Below, one piece after another: positions 8,583 through 18,587 of a DNA stretch of 64,000 bases. Every line of letters starts with the position of its first letter. The first letter of the stretch is position 1. The DNA is from a beta proteobacterium AAP99 (lineage in GTDB: Bacteria > Pseudomonadota > Gammaproteobacteria > Burkholderiales > Burkholderiaceae_C). Location of the stretch: contig LJIA01000012.1 of NCBI GenBank assembly GCA_001295775.1, positions 1 through 64,000 of the forward strand, read 5' to 3'. The notes beneath the pieces are model-generated. The model was not told the DNA's origin. It did no database searches and saw only the letters and a program-made list of their open reading frames with translations. The position numbers and the translations under genes are program-made.

Positions 8583-11336
8583 TTACCAGAAGCGGTAGGA
8601 CGCGCCCAGGGAGATGTTCATGCCCTGAGGCGAATACCACGCCGTGTTGAACGGACGGGCCAACGGGTCGGTCGACGGCTTGCGGTCCATGATGTTGCGC
8701 ACGGTTGCCGACAAGGTCAGGTTCTTGATGCCGGAGTACGAGGTACCCACATCCAGCGTCACCCAATCCTGCACGTTACACACACCGAGGTACGTCCCAT
8801 TCGGGTTGGCGCAGTTCAGGATTGCTGTACGGCCGCCGCCCGTTGCCTGGTCAGGATTGCCGAAGGGCTTGAAACCCTTTAGATAGTTGACCTGCAGCGA
8901 ATTGGCCCATGCACCGTATTCCCAAGTCATGCGAGCGGTGCCGCGCGTGTTGGGTGCGTTGCGGTAGCCGTTGAAGGTCACCATCGGGGCCGTCGGCGTG
9001 CCGGAGCCTTCCTGCTTCGTGTAGTGAGTCAGGTCGATGTTGGTTGTCAGACGACCCCAGTCGCCGAGCGAGGCCCGGTTGCGCAGGTTCAAGTCAATGC
9101 CGGAAACACGTGTCTTGCCCAGGTTCGCGAAGCCCGTGCGGATGAAGAGGATCGCGCCCGGGTCATTCGGAACGGTGACGGAGGTGTTTGCCGGATCGCG
9201 CACCACGGTGTTGGCGTAGCGAGGATCGGTCGAGCCTTCGTTGGCAAGGATGTCGTTCAACGACAGGAACGTGATTTCGTTCTCACGCTTGATCGTGAAG
9301 TAGTCGACGGTCAGGCTGGTCGTGGTGGTTGGCTCGAATACGAAACCGATGGTCTTGCTCTCGGCCTCTTCGGGCTTCAGGAACGGAGAAGCAACGATCA
9401 GCCCTGGCAGGCTCAGACCGCAACCCACCGTGATGCCAGCAGTCCGGTTGCAACGACGGGGATCGTCCACGCCGTTGAAGAAGCCGGACGTCGCGGAACG
9501 CGTGATTTCCGTCAGCGACGGTGCACGGAAACCTTCAGCGTAGCTTGCGCGCAGCTTGAAGTTGTTCGTGGCCTTCCAGGTACCTGCGATCTTCGGCGTC
9601 GTGGAGTTTCCGAAGTCCGAGTAGTCATCCACCCGGGCCGCGACTTGCAGTTCGACGGTGGGCAGAACGGGCAGCACCACTTCACCGTAGACCGTCGTCA
9701 CATCGCGGCTGCCCTGCGCGCTGGCTACGCCGCGGCCGAACACGCCGGCAACCGTCTTCAGGCGGTCTGGCTGAACGTCGCGCTCTTCCTTGCGGAACTC
9801 AAGACCTGCAGCAAGTGCAGCCTTACCGCCGGGAAGTGCGAACAGCTCACCCGATCCCTTCAGGCTCAGGATTTCGAAGCTCGAGCGCGCCTGGTCCTTC
9901 AGATTGGCGCCGAGGCTTGCGAATGACGTCGTGCTTGCAGACGGGTTCAGGAAATTCAGCGTGCCATTGGTAATTGCGTTGTTGAACTCGGTCAGACGCA
10001 CTTCGTTGTAGTTGGTCGAAGTCGTCTTGTTCTCGTTCCAGAGGTAGGACGCTTCCACGTCCCAACCGAAGAGCGCACCCTTGACACCCACCACTGCGCG
10101 AGCGGTGTCGCTGTCCACTTCGTTGTCCTGACGGCCAAGCGCGTCCATGCGGGCTCGATAGAACGTCGGCGTGGCGAAGGGGTTGTTGGGGTTGCCTACA
10201 GGGAGTACGCCCACCATCGGCACCAGAACACCGGTCGTGGCATTAAAGGTGCCACCGTTACCCTGACCGACGACGCGGGGCGGGCCGATGAAGTAGGTGT
10301 TGGTGGTATTGAAACTGCCTTCGGCAAAGCCTTCGAAATTGCTGCCGAGGGCCACTGTGCCGCGAACGAACGCGTTGTTGCGCTCGGACTTGGGCACGAT
10401 TTCCACGAAGCGCCATTGGTCATACAGGCAGAACGTTCCACGGGCAGCACCGCCGAGAACGGCCTGGGCGTTCGCCACGTTTGCAGGCGGGCAAGCGGTG
10501 CTGGGCGTGAAGACGGTCGTCCCGCCAGCGCCAGCCGCCAGATAGTTCAGTGCCGGGTGGTAAGACGACGAAGGCACACCGGTCAGGTACACGTTTCGGA
10601 AGGAATCCCGATTTAGGAAGCCTTCGACATCCTTGAACATGACCGACTCTTGACGGTACGCCTCGACGTTACCAAAGACGTTGAAGCCGTTGGCCGTCAG
10701 ATCGCCGAAACCGAAGGTCGCCGTGACGGCGCCGGTGCCGTACTTGCCGTCCTTGTTCATCGAGCCGCGCACGGCAACTTCCGCGCCCTTGTAGTCACGC
10801 CGCAGGATGATGTTGACCACACCGGCGATGGCTTCGGAGCCGTAGATGGCGGAGGCGCCGTCCTTCAGAACTTCGATGCGCTCGACCACTGAGAGAGGAA
10901 TGGCGTTCAGGTTGACTGCAGCGCTCTGACCGAAATTGGGGTCAACCAGACCGTAGGGGGCGACGCGGCGGCCGTTGAGCAGCACCAGCGTGGCTGAAGA
11001 ACCCAGACCACGCAGCGACACTGAGGCGGCACCGGCCGAGAAACTGCCGCTACCGGTCAGTTCCGTCAGTCCACCTGCGGCTGCACTGGGCAGCTCGCGC
11101 AGCACTTCGGTGATTGTTTGGCGACCCGAGCGACGGATGTCTTCAGCCGTGATGATCTGGACGGGTACCGCAGTTTCGGCGTCCGTACGACGAATGTTCG
11201 AACCCGTGACCTCAACGCGCTCAACCTTCGCGACTTTCGGGTCTTGCTGCTGGGCTTGCTGCGCTTGGGCAGCAAAGCCGAACCCACCGGCGAATACCAC
11301 CGCGAGGGCCGCACACATGTGCTTTTGATTGAACAT
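8583..11336 (-). CDS. TonB-dependent outer-membrane receptor
   Basis: The 917-residue protein has a signal peptide (CAALAVVFAGGFGFAAQAQ) and a plug with RVEVTGSNIRR, VPVQIITAEDIRRSG and LRELPSAAAGG. The barrel ends in GASYRFW, with a C-terminal aromatic. The frame is open upstream to 11435, but the ATG at 11336 is chosen because AAGGGGA lies 7 bases before it and the signal peptide begins there. Its N-terminus closely resembles the frameshifted receptor downstream, so the two arose by duplication. It should work with the ExbBD-TonB encoded at the left end. The ligand is unknown. Confidence 0.93.
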   Translation of the reverse strand: MFNQKHMCAALAVVFAGGFGFAAQAQQAQQQDPKVAKVERVEVTGSNIRRTDAETAVPVQIITAEDIRRSGRQTITEVLRELPSAAAGGLTELTGSGSFSAGAASVSLRGLGSSATLVLLNGRRVAPYGLVDPNFGQSAAVNLNAIPLSVVERIEVLKDGASAIYGSEAIAGVVNIILRRDYKGAEVAVRGSMNKDGKYGTGAVTATFGFGDLTANGFNVFGNVEAYRQESVMFKDVEGFLNRDSFRNVYLTGVPSSSYHPALNYLAAGAGGTTVFTPSTACPPANVANAQAVLGGAARGTFCLYDQWRFVEIVPKSERNNAFVRGTVALGSNFEGFAEGSFNTTNTYFIGPPRVVGQGNGGTFNATTGVLVPMVGVLPVGNPNNPFATPTFYRARMDALGRQDNEVDSDTARAVVGVKGALFGWDVEASYLWNENKTTSTNYNEVRLTEFNNAITNGTLNFLNPSASTTSFASLGANLKDQARSSFEILSLKGSGELFALPGGKAALAAGLEFRKEERDVQPDRLKTVAGVFGRGVASAQGSRDVTTVYGEVVLPVLPTVELQVAARVDDYSDFGNSTTPKIAGTWKATNNFKLRASYAEGFRAPSLTEITRSATSGFFNGVDDPRRCNRTAGITVGCGLSLPGLIVASPFLKPEEAESKTIGFVFEPTTTTSLTVDYFTIKRENEITFLSLNDILANEGSTDPRYANTVVRDPANTSVTVPNDPGAILFIRTGFANLGKTRVSGIDLNLRNRASLGDWGRLTTNIDLTHYTKQEGSGTPTAPMVTFNGYRNAPNTRGTARMTWEYGAWANSLQVNYLKGFKPFGNPDQATGGGRTAILNCANPNGTYLGVCNVQDWVTLDVGTSYSGIKNLTLSATVRNIMDRKPSTDPLARPFNTAWYSPQGMNISLGASYRFW

Positions 11337-11648
11337 AAAGAATCCCCTTGGATACATGAACGATTGGCGGGTAGCCAACCTCGGGGAGTGTGGCATGTAA
11401 CGGGTTGTTGCTCTAGGGAACCTCCCCGCACCCACAATCCAAGAGTTCGAAACGTCTAGGGTCTAATCCTTAAAAATCAGATACTTAGTGGACGCTTTTG
11501 GAGTGATGCAGAGATCGCAAATCAGTCGGCTGGACGCTCTGACGTTGCATGTTCACGACAGTTGCGTGACTGAGCGGTAACGCACCCAGGCATGGCGGTA
11601 CGCGGCCAGATCAGGCGCAACCCTGCTGCTTTGTCCTGAACAAGCCAA
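11337..11648. other. 312-base non-coding stretch between the receptor array and the peptide importer operon
   Basis: No gene is seen. It must contain the promoter of the receptor gene starting at 11336 and the 3' end of the importer mRNA. I found no clear -35/-10 pair, no hairpin with a T run after the stop at 11649, and no recognisable regulator site. Short AT-rich patches lie around 11460-11490. Confidence 0.55.
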
Positions 11649-13487
11649 CTACATCCTAGGGACTGCAGCGAGGAGCATGCGTGTGTAGTCGTGCTGCGCT
11701 GCGTTGAGCACTTGGTTGGCCGGGCCGGACTCCACGATCACGCCCTTCTGCATGACCGCCACATCGTGGGCGAAGAACTCGACCACGCCAATGTTGTGGG
11801 TGATGAACAGGTAGGCGATGCCCAGTTCCTGCTGCAGTTGCTTGAGCAGATTCAGGATCTGCGCCTGGACCGAGACATCGAGCGCCGAGGTCGGCTCATC
11901 GCACACGATCAGGCGTGGCTCCACGGCCAGAGCGCGGGCGATGGCGATGCGCTGACGCTGGCCGCCGGAGAACTCGTGCGGGTAGCGCTCTAGGGCATCC
12001 GCGCGCAGGCCGACCTGCTCGACGATGCGGCGCACGCGCTCACGCCGCACGTCGGGCGGCAGTTCCGGATGCAGCGACAGCAACCCTTCTTCAAGAATCT
12101 CAGCGACGCGCATGCGCGGGTTCAATGATCCGAACGGATCCTGGAAGATGATCTGCACCTGCTTGCGGATGGCATGCAGGGCCGCGCCTTCCAGCGCCCC
12201 CAGCTCCTGACCGTTCAGGCGCACGCTGCCGGTGACCTGCGCATTGCCGCGCAGCAGCTGCAGCAGCGCCTTGCCGGTGGTGGTCTTGCCGCAGCCGGAC
12301 TCACCCACGAGCGCAAGGGTGCGGCCCGCAGGCACCGAAAAGCTCACACCATCCACCGCGCGGACATGGTCCGCCACACGGCGCATGATGCCGGCGCGGA
12401 TCGGGTAGTACACGCGCAGATCGCGTACCTCCAGCAAAGGCTGCGCTGCGGCGCGGTCGCCGGCCGCGCCGGTCGCAACTTCAGCAGGCGCAGCCGTGCT
12501 GGAAACCGGAGCCGCACCCTGGGCTGCACTGCCGGGACGGTGCAGCACGCAACGGACCCAGTGTCCGCCGCTGGGCTCCAGCAGCTCGGGCGGCGCGGCA
12601 CGGCAGGCGTCCTGCGCCAGATCACATCGGTCGACAAAACGGCAGGCCGTGAACTCCCGTGTGAGCGCGGGCACGGTGCCGCGGATGGCGGCGAGGCTGC
12701 CGCCACGCTTGCCGGCGTCCGGCAGTGCGGCAAACAGCTTCTGCGCGTAGGGATGCAGCGGGCGCGAGAAGAATTCCGCAGCCGGGGCCAGCTCGACCAC
12801 TTCACCGGCGTACATGAGCGCCACCTGATGCGCCATCTGCTTGACCACGGCGAGGTCGTGCGTGATGAGCGCGATGGCCATGCCCTGCTCGGCCTGCAGC
12901 TGCTTGAGCAGATCCAGAATCTGCGCCTGGATGGTCACGTCCAGCGCGGTGGTGGGTTCATCGGCGATCAGTACCTCCGGCTCGGCCGCCAGCGCAATCG
13001 CAATCATCACGCGCTGCTTCTGTCCGCCGGAGAGCTGGAAGGGGTAGGCGTCGATGCGTTGCTCGGCGTTGGGGATGCCCACCTTCTTGAGCCACTCCAG
13101 CGCCTTGGCGCGCGCCGCCGGGCCGCGCAGGGTCGTGTGCGTCTCGATGGTCTCGACGATCTGGTCGCCCACCCGCATCACCGGGTTCAGGCTGGTGGCG
13201 GGTTCCTGAAAGATGATGCCGATCTTGCCGCCACGCGCCGCACGCATCTCGCGCTCGGGCAGCTGCAGCAGATCCGTGTCGGCAATTTGCACCTGGCCGC
13301 GGGTGATGCGGCCGTTCTCGGGCAGCAGGCGCATGAGGGCCAGGGCCGTCATGCTCTTGCCGCAGCCGGATTCGCCGACGATGGCAAAGGTCTGGCCGCG
13401 CGCGATCGAGAAACGCACGCCATCCACGGCGTGTACGAGGCCGGACTCGCTGTCCAGCTCGACGTGAAGGTCTTGGGTATTGAGCAT
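11649..13487 (-). CDS. yejF: Peptide ABC importer, double ATP-binding protein (YejF type)
   Basis: The 612-residue protein is two ABC ATPases in one chain. The first has Walker A GESGCGKS, signature LSGGQKQR and Walker [13 protein letters not shown]. The second has [16 protein letters not shown] and [12 protein letters not shown]. Between them lies the oligopeptide-family C-terminal segment with clustered cysteines ([14 protein letters not shown]). This DppD-DppF fusion is typical of YejF. It energises uptake of oligopeptides (or microcin C-like peptides in enterics) through the permeases encoded just upstream, 9 bases away. Both ATP sites look intact. Confidence 0.93.
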   Translation of the reverse strand: MLNTQDLHVELDSESGLVHAVDGVRFSIARGQTFAIVGESGCGKSMTALALMRLLPENGRITRGQVQIADTDLLQLPEREMRAARGGKIGIIFQEPATSLNPVMRVGDQIVETIETHTTLRGPAARAKALEWLKKVGIPNAEQRIDAYPFQLSGGQKQRVMIAIALAAEPEVLIADEPTTALDVTIQAQILDLLKQLQAEQGMAIALITHDLAVVKQMAHQVALMYAGEVVELAPAAEFFSRPLHPYAQKLFAALPDAGKRGGSLAAIRGTVPALTREFTACRFVDRCDLAQDACRAAPPELLEPSGGHWVRCVLHRPGSAAQGAAPVSSTAAPAEVATGAAGDRAAAQPLLEVRDLRVYYPIRAGIMRRVADHVRAVDGVSFSVPAGRTLALVGESGCGKTTTGKALLQLLRGNAQVTGSVRLNGQELGALEGAALHAIRKQVQIIFQDPFGSLNPRMRVAEILEEGLLSLHPELPPDVRRERVRRIVEQVGLRADALERYPHEFSGGQRQRIAIARALAVEPRLIVCDEPTSALDVSVQAQILNLLKQLQQELGIAYLFITHNIGVVEFFAHDVAVMQKGVIVESGPANQVLNAAQHDYTRMLLAAVPRM

Positions 13488-13496
13488 CGCGCGTCC

Positions 13497-14948
13497 TCAG
13501 GCTGCGGCCGGCTTGAACAGGCGCAGCTTTGCGCGGAACTTGCGGGTGCGTGGATCAAACGCGGCCTGCACGGCGTCGGCCAGGAGATTGAAGGCCAGCA
13601 CCAGCGCCACCATGAAGGCAAAGGCCGCCATGAAGCTCCACCACACCACGGGCTCGCGGCTCATCTCGCTGCGTGCGAGGTTGATCATGCCGCCGAAGCT
13701 GCTCATGCTCGGGTCCACACCCACGCCCACGTAGCTCAGCACAGCCTCGTAGAGCACGAGGGTGGAGAAATCGAGCACGGTGGTGATCAGGATCAGGTGC
13801 GTGACGTTGGGCAGGATGTGCCTTGCCATGATGCGCCAGGGCGACACGCCGAAGGCCTGGGCAGCCTGCACATAATCCAGTTCGCGCAGCTTCATGGTCT
13901 CGGCGCGCAGCAGGCGGCACAGCCCCGCCCAGCCCGTGAGGCCGAGAATCAGGCACAAGAAGAAGAGCTTCAGGTCGGCCCGCTCCGCACCGGTGTCGAA
14001 CAGCTGCGGGTTCTTGTCGATGAAGACCTGGATAATCAGCACGCAGGCCGCGATCAGCAGCACATTCGGGATCGAGGACAGCGTGGTGTACAGGTACTGG
14101 ATCACGTCATCGACCCAGCCGCGGAAGTAACCCGCCATCACACCCAGCACCACGGCGAAAGGCAGCGTGGCCAGGGTGGTGAGCGTGCCGATCACGAAGG
14201 CCGTGCGGATGCTCTTGAGCGCCTGGTAGAGCACGTCGTTGCCGGTGCGATCCGTGCCCAGCACGTGGTAGTAGTTCATCAGCATGATCACCGGCCCGAC
14301 CACGAGGCACACCGCCGTGACCGTGATGCACACGGTGCTCCAGGGCAGATCGGTGCGACTGGTAAGGATGTCGTGCCAGGTATCGCGGATGTTGCGCTTC
14401 TGGCGGGCGGCGAGCCCCGCGGCCACCAGCAGCGCAAAGCCGAACGCCGCCAGCAGAGCGCCCACCACGCCCTGCCCCACGCGCTGGCGCACATCGGGCC
14501 AGTAGTCGCGCGCCGGGTCTTTCAGGTGCGCACCGCCATGGTCCAGCCGCACGCGCTCACGCACCACCTGACCATTGACCTCGCGCGACTCCTTGGTGAA
14601 CGTCTCGGTGGCCATCGGCAGGGAGTAGGAGGTCTCGCGCATGGCAATCTGGCGGGCGAGCAGTGCGTCGAGCACGGACTCGGTGCGCGTGGAGTAGGCC
14701 ACGGCGGTGTTGGCCGCCGCGCCTGGCGCCGGCGGCAGCATGCGCCGGAAGTGGATGCTGTCCAGCAGCGCGACGGCGAGGAAGATCAGCACGATGACCA
14801 GCGCCGCCATGGCCGAGGGCTCCTGCGCCACCTTGCGCCAGGTGGCGCGCAGCGTGGGGCTCTTGCGGGCGTGGCCGATGTAGAACAGCGCGGCAATCAG
14901 CATCAGGAAGAAGACTGCGTCCGTCCAGAGAATGACGAGCTTGGGCAT
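13497..14948 (-). CDS. yejE: Peptide ABC importer permease (YejE/OppC type) with enlarged N-terminal part
   Basis: The 483-residue inner-membrane protein ends in a standard binding-protein-dependent permease domain (from about residue 250), including the EAA-type loop RLLRAETMKLRELDYVQAAQAFGVS. It is longer than usual for this family, mostly about 300-380 residues. The first membrane helix (ALVIVLIFLAVALLDSIHF) is followed by a soluble insert of about 100 residues and two additional helices before the permease domain. It pairs with YejB to form the membrane pore. The start at 14948 lies 177 bases past the yejB stop, a gap that contains a member of the repeat family described elsewhere. Confidence 0.9.
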   Translation of the reverse strand: MPKLVILWTDAVFFLMLIAALFYIGHARKSPTLRATWRKVAQEPSAMAALVIVLIFLAVALLDSIHFRRMLPPAPGAAANTAVAYSTRTESVLDALLARQIAMRETSYSLPMATETFTKESREVNGQVVRERVRLDHGGAHLKDPARDYWPDVRQRVGQGVVGALLAAFGFALLVAAGLAARQKRNIRDTWHDILTSRTDLPWSTVCITVTAVCLVVGPVIMLMNYYHVLGTDRTGNDVLYQALKSIRTAFVIGTLTTLATLPFAVVLGVMAGYFRGWVDDVIQYLYTTLSSIPNVLLIAACVLIIQVFIDKNPQLFDTGAERADLKLFFLCLILGLTGWAGLCRLLRAETMKLRELDYVQAAQAFGVSPWRIMARHILPNVTHLILITTVLDFSTLVLYEAVLSYVGVGVDPSMSSFGGMINLARSEMSREPVVWWSFMAAFAFMVALVLAFNLLADAVQAAFDPRTRKFRAKLRLFKPAAA

Positions 14949-15029
14949 GGTCAGCGGCCTCCCGCTGCGGTTGCGCTGCTGGGCGGATGGTCTGAAGACG
15001 CGCTCCAGGAGCCATTTATCTCATTTTCA

Positions 15030-15125
15030 GCCACAATTTTTGACTGATGAAAACATCCCGAGATCCGCACTAGACATGCGGAAAGTGCCTCATTGGAAAA
15101 TTGATTTTCAATCATTTTCGGCCCA
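15030..15125 (-). repeat. Diverged copy (D) of the intergenic palindromic repeat
   Basis: The minus strand at 15065-15085 reads CTTTCCGCATGTCTAGTGCGG. Extended by five bases it matches copy A (32.8 kb) at 23 of 26 positions. The flanking AT-rich sequence also shares TTTTC-GGCC words with the copy near 44 kb. It sits between yejB and yejE, inside the operon. Confidence 0.55.
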
Positions 15126-16109
15126 TCAAGCGAGGCGTACACGAGGGTCCACCACCGTGTACAGGATGTCGATCAGCATGTAGCTCACGATGTAGATCAG
15201 GCTGCCCACAAAGACCATGGAGCGCACGATGGCGAAGTCCTGCCCGCCGATGGCGTCGATCACGTAGCTGCCCAGACCGGGGATGCCGAAGAAGCTTTCA
15301 AACACCAGACTGCCCATGAAGATGAAGGGCAGATAGCTGCCGGCGCTGGTGATGATCGGAATGAGTGCATTGCGCAGCACATGGCGCAGCAGCACCAGGC
15401 GCTCGGACAGGCCCTTGGCCCGCGCCGTGCGCACATAGTCCTTGCCGATCTCCTCCAGGAACATGGCACGCGACAGGCGCGCATCGCCCCCCAGGCGCGC
15501 GAGCAGGCTCAAGGCCACCGGCAGGAACAGGAACTTCACCACATCCAGCCCGCCGGCAAAGCCCGAGATCGGGAACAGCCGCATGATCTTCGAGAACATG
15601 AACTGCCCGACGATGATGTAGAACAGGCTCGATATTGACAGCAGGAACACGCACAGCACCACGCCCCAGAAGTCGATCGGCGTGTTCCGGAAGAACACCA
15701 GCAGCAGGCCGAGGCCCACCGTGGCCATCACGGTCAAGACGAAGGTGGGTACGGCGAGCGCGAGCGAGGCCTTCATGCGCGTGGCGATCTCGTGGCCGAT
15801 GTCGCCGCCCGCTTCGCCATCCGCCCGGCCGAAGTTCAGCGCCAGCAGGCCCACGGAGCGTTCCCAGAAGATGGTCTCGGTCACCTTGCTGCTGCCACTG
15901 GCGGCCGCGTTGAAGTACATCGGCTTGTCATAGCCGCGCTCGGCCTTCCACTTCTGGATCTGGTCGGCGCTCACGCGCTTGCCGCCGATGTTCAGGCGCG
16001 CCATGTCGTCCGGCGTGTTGACCGTGAAGAACAGGATGAAAGTAAAGATGTTCACGCCCAGCAGCACGAGGATGCCGTAGAGCGCGCGTCGGATGATGTA
16101 GTTCAGCAT
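15126..16109 (-). CDS. yejB: Peptide ABC importer permease (YejB/OppB type)
   Basis: The 327-residue protein has an N-terminal helix (ALYGILVLLGVNIFTFILFF) characteristic of DppB/OppB permeases, five more membrane helices and the cytoplasmic EAA loop (FLEEIGKDYVRTARAKGLSE). It would form the heterodimeric channel with the YejE-type protein. The gene starts 4 bases after the binding-protein gene stop, so translation is probably coupled. Confidence 0.93.
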   Translation of the reverse strand: MLNYIIRRALYGILVLLGVNIFTFILFFTVNTPDDMARLNIGGKRVSADQIQKWKAERGYDKPMYFNAAASGSSKVTETIFWERSVGLLALNFGRADGEAGGDIGHEIATRMKASLALAVPTFVLTVMATVGLGLLLVFFRNTPIDFWGVVLCVFLLSISSLFYIIVGQFMFSKIMRLFPISGFAGGLDVVKFLFLPVALSLLARLGGDARLSRAMFLEEIGKDYVRTARAKGLSERLVLLRHVLRNALIPIITSAGSYLPFIFMGSLVFESFFGIPGLGSYVIDAIGGQDFAIVRSMVFVGSLIYIVSYMLIDILYTVVDPRVRLA

Positions 16110-16113
16110 CGGG

Positions 16114-18387
16114 TCACTCCGCGCCTTGCGTGGCGGGTTCGCGCGTGGTCGCGCTCAGGCCACGGGCCGCTTCGCGGCGGCGGATCATGCGGATCGCGGG
16201 GATGGCGGCCAGGGCCAGCACCAGAACGATCAGCGCCAGCGGCCAGCGCACCGGCTGGTTCCACTCGCGGATCTTCTCGGCGCGCAGCGGCGCGTCGATC
16301 GTGTAGTACTTGCCCATGTCGCGGATCATGGTCGCCGGCTTGCCGTTGCCCACCCACTGGTGGAAGGCACCGCCTGCGTAGGGGTAGTAGCCGAAGCTCC
16401 AGACGGCGTCTTCGCGCGCGATGGCTTCCAGCTCATCGATGAGCTTCTGCTTCTCCGGCCCGTCGTCAAGCAGCTTCAGGCGCTCGAAGCGCTTGTTGTA
16501 TTCAGGGTTGTCGTAGTTGGAGATGTTCTCGCCGTCGAACTTGGCGCTGGCATTCGGCCCATAGAGCAGGAACAGGAAGTTCTCCGCGTCCGGATAGTCC
16601 GCCAGCCAGCCGCCGAAGTAGAACTGCAGCGCACCCTTGCGCTTCTTGTCCTGGTACTGGTTGAAGTCCGTGGCGCGGACCTCGAGCTGGATGTTGATCT
16701 TGGCGAATTGCTTGGCCATCCAGTCGACCTCGGCGCGGAACTCCGGCGTCAGTGCGCGCTGGAAGTCGTAGTTGATGACCAGCGGCTTGCCGGTCTTGGC
16801 ATCGCGCCCGTCCGGGTAGCCGGCTTCGGCCAGCAAGCGCTTGGCGTCCTCGATGGGCCGGCGCACGTAGCGGCCGTCCTTCCAGGTGTGCGTCACCGGG
16901 TTCACACCCTCGGCCGTGCCGTAGCGCGAGCCGAACACACCCGGCGGCATCGGGCCCATGCCGGCCACGCCACCCTTGGTCGGGAAGATGGTGTTCCACT
17001 CATCGAAGTCGATGGCGATCGAGATCGCCTGGCGCAGCTTGCGGTTCCTCACCTGCTGCTCCGGCGTGGCGCCCCAGCCGACCACGGGGTCGAGCATGTT
17101 GAAGCCCGTGTACCAGATGGAGGGGTCGAGGAACTTGGGGAACTTCATGCCGCGTTCCTTGAACTCGGCAGCCACCTTGGGGTCGTCATCGGCGTCGATG
17201 CTGAACTCCACGCCGTACTCGGTGCGCTCGATCTCCGGCACGTCCAGGAAGCCCGCGCGGAACTTGGCCTTCAGCGGCACCTTTTCCTTGTCCTGCCGGA
17301 ACACGAGCGTGTCGATGAAGGGCATGGGCTTGCCGCAGTCCTTCAGGAAGCCGGCGGCGGTGTCGGTGGACTCGCCCTCGCAGGGGTAGAGGTCGTCCGT
17401 GCGGTAGTTGGGGTTGCGCTTGAGGATGTGCTGCCGGTCGCGCACGTAGTCGACCATCATGTAGGGGCCGCTGCCCACGGGCCAGGTGTTCATCGACAGG
17501 CCGTTGAAGGCCATGCCCGGCTGGGTGTAGAAGTAGTCCACCTCCCAGGGCGTGGGGGCGAAGAAGGTCATCGCCATCCAGTACTTCATCTGCGGGTACT
17601 TGCCCTTGATGCGCAGACGCAGGGTGTAGGGGTCGGGCGCGCTCGCCCCGGCCAGCGGGTACCTGCGGAAGTCCAGGAAGGGCTTGTCCAGGCTGGACGG
17701 ATCCGTGCCGGCCAGGAGCTTCTTGTCCTCGGCCTGGATCAGATCCATGTAGTCCTTCAGGCCGACGATGTACTCGGCAAACACGGAGGAGATCACGGCC
17801 AGGGTGCGCGTGGTGGCATTGCGCTTGACGGTGTAGACGTAGTCCTCCGCCGTGACTTCGCGGGTGCCGGTCTGCGGCCAGTCAAACGGGCTACGCTTGC
17901 CGCGCACATCCGACTCGGTCAGCTTGTGATACAGGAAGTTGCCCTGGGCGTCCTTGGCAAAGGCAGGGTGTGGCGAGTAGCGCATGCCGCGGCGGATCGG
18001 GATGTCGTACACGCTCTCGGCGATCTGCTCGCCCGGCGCGTCCGCGCCGAGTTCCTTGCCGTCCTTGTCGAAGTAGCGCGGCACCGCGACCACCCGGCTG
18101 GCGCCCTTCGGTACCAGTTCGTACGGCCGCTTCAAGTAGTGGTAGCCGTAGAGCGGCTCGTAGACCTGGTAGGTGACCGGGGTCTCGTTGTTCGCGTAGG
18201 ACGACACGGGGTCCAGATACTTGGGCGAACGCTCCTGGAAGCTGGAGAACAGGGTGTTCTCGCGCTCGGCACCGCCCGGGTGCGGACTGTTGGGCACCTC
18301 GCCACAGGCGGCCAGGCCCAGCATCAGGCCCAGCACGATCGTGCCGGGCCATCCGGCGCGCACTCGGCCGGGACGATTCCACTTCAT
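16114..18387 (-). CDS. yejA: Peptide ABC importer substrate-binding lipoprotein with C-terminal membrane anchor
   Basis: The 757-residue protein belongs to the SBP_bac_5 family (DppA/OppA/YejA), shown by SYANNETPVTYQVYEPLYGY near the start and RQAISIAIDFDEW in the middle. The N-terminus (TIVLGLMLGLAAC) is a lipoprotein signal ending in a lipobox cysteine. Unusually, the C-terminus carries a second hydrophobic helix (WPLALIVLVLALAAIPAI) followed by RMIRRRE, which suggests a second anchor in the inner membrane. The frame is open to 18573 without a good start; ATG 18387 is chosen for its GGAGGGG and lipoprotein signal. It should capture peptides in the periplasm for YejBEF. Confidence 0.9.
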   Translation of the reverse strand: MKWNRPGRVRAGWPGTIVLGLMLGLAACGEVPNSPHPGGAERENTLFSSFQERSPKYLDPVSSYANNETPVTYQVYEPLYGYHYLKRPYELVPKGASRVVAVPRYFDKDGKELGADAPGEQIAESVYDIPIRRGMRYSPHPAFAKDAQGNFLYHKLTESDVRGKRSPFDWPQTGTREVTAEDYVYTVKRNATTRTLAVISSVFAEYIVGLKDYMDLIQAEDKKLLAGTDPSSLDKPFLDFRRYPLAGASAPDPYTLRLRIKGKYPQMKYWMAMTFFAPTPWEVDYFYTQPGMAFNGLSMNTWPVGSGPYMMVDYVRDRQHILKRNPNYRTDDLYPCEGESTDTAAGFLKDCGKPMPFIDTLVFRQDKEKVPLKAKFRAGFLDVPEIERTEYGVEFSIDADDDPKVAAEFKERGMKFPKFLDPSIWYTGFNMLDPVVGWGATPEQQVRNRKLRQAISIAIDFDEWNTIFPTKGGVAGMGPMPPGVFGSRYGTAEGVNPVTHTWKDGRYVRRPIEDAKRLLAEAGYPDGRDAKTGKPLVINYDFQRALTPEFRAEVDWMAKQFAKINIQLEVRATDFNQYQDKKRKGALQFYFGGWLADYPDAENFLFLLYGPNASAKFDGENISNYDNPEYNKRFERLKLLDDGPEKQKLIDELEAIAREDAVWSFGYYPYAGGAFHQWVGNGKPATMIRDMGKYYTIDAPLRAEKIREWNQPVRWPLALIVLVLALAAIPAIRMIRRREAARGLSATTREPATQGAE

Positions 18388-18587
18388 GTCTGATCCCCTC
18401 CAGCGCCGGCCCATCAGGTCTTTTGAACGTGCTGCCGGAAGCCGCCGGTTTGGCGCGCTGCCGGCCTGGGTCTGGCGGCAAAGCGCGGATGATAGAGGCC
18501 GCAGTCCCGGCGGATCAGGGTTTTCCCGCGCCGAACCCCCCGTGGAAGTAGCATTTGTGGCATTCACAACCAACGGAATCCGTACTC

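Noticed and set aside
12174-15047. A 957-codon open frame on the plus strand, opposite the peptide importer genes
   Set aside because: It is antisense to yejF and yejE, both with clear motifs. Its translation is rich in His, Gln, Arg and Ala without domains, as expected for a shadow frame in GC-rich DNA.
16126-18393. A 755-codon open frame on the plus strand, opposite the substrate-binding protein gene
   Set aside because: Same pattern: no signal, no motif, no ribosome site, and the minus strand encodes a well-supported lipoprotein.
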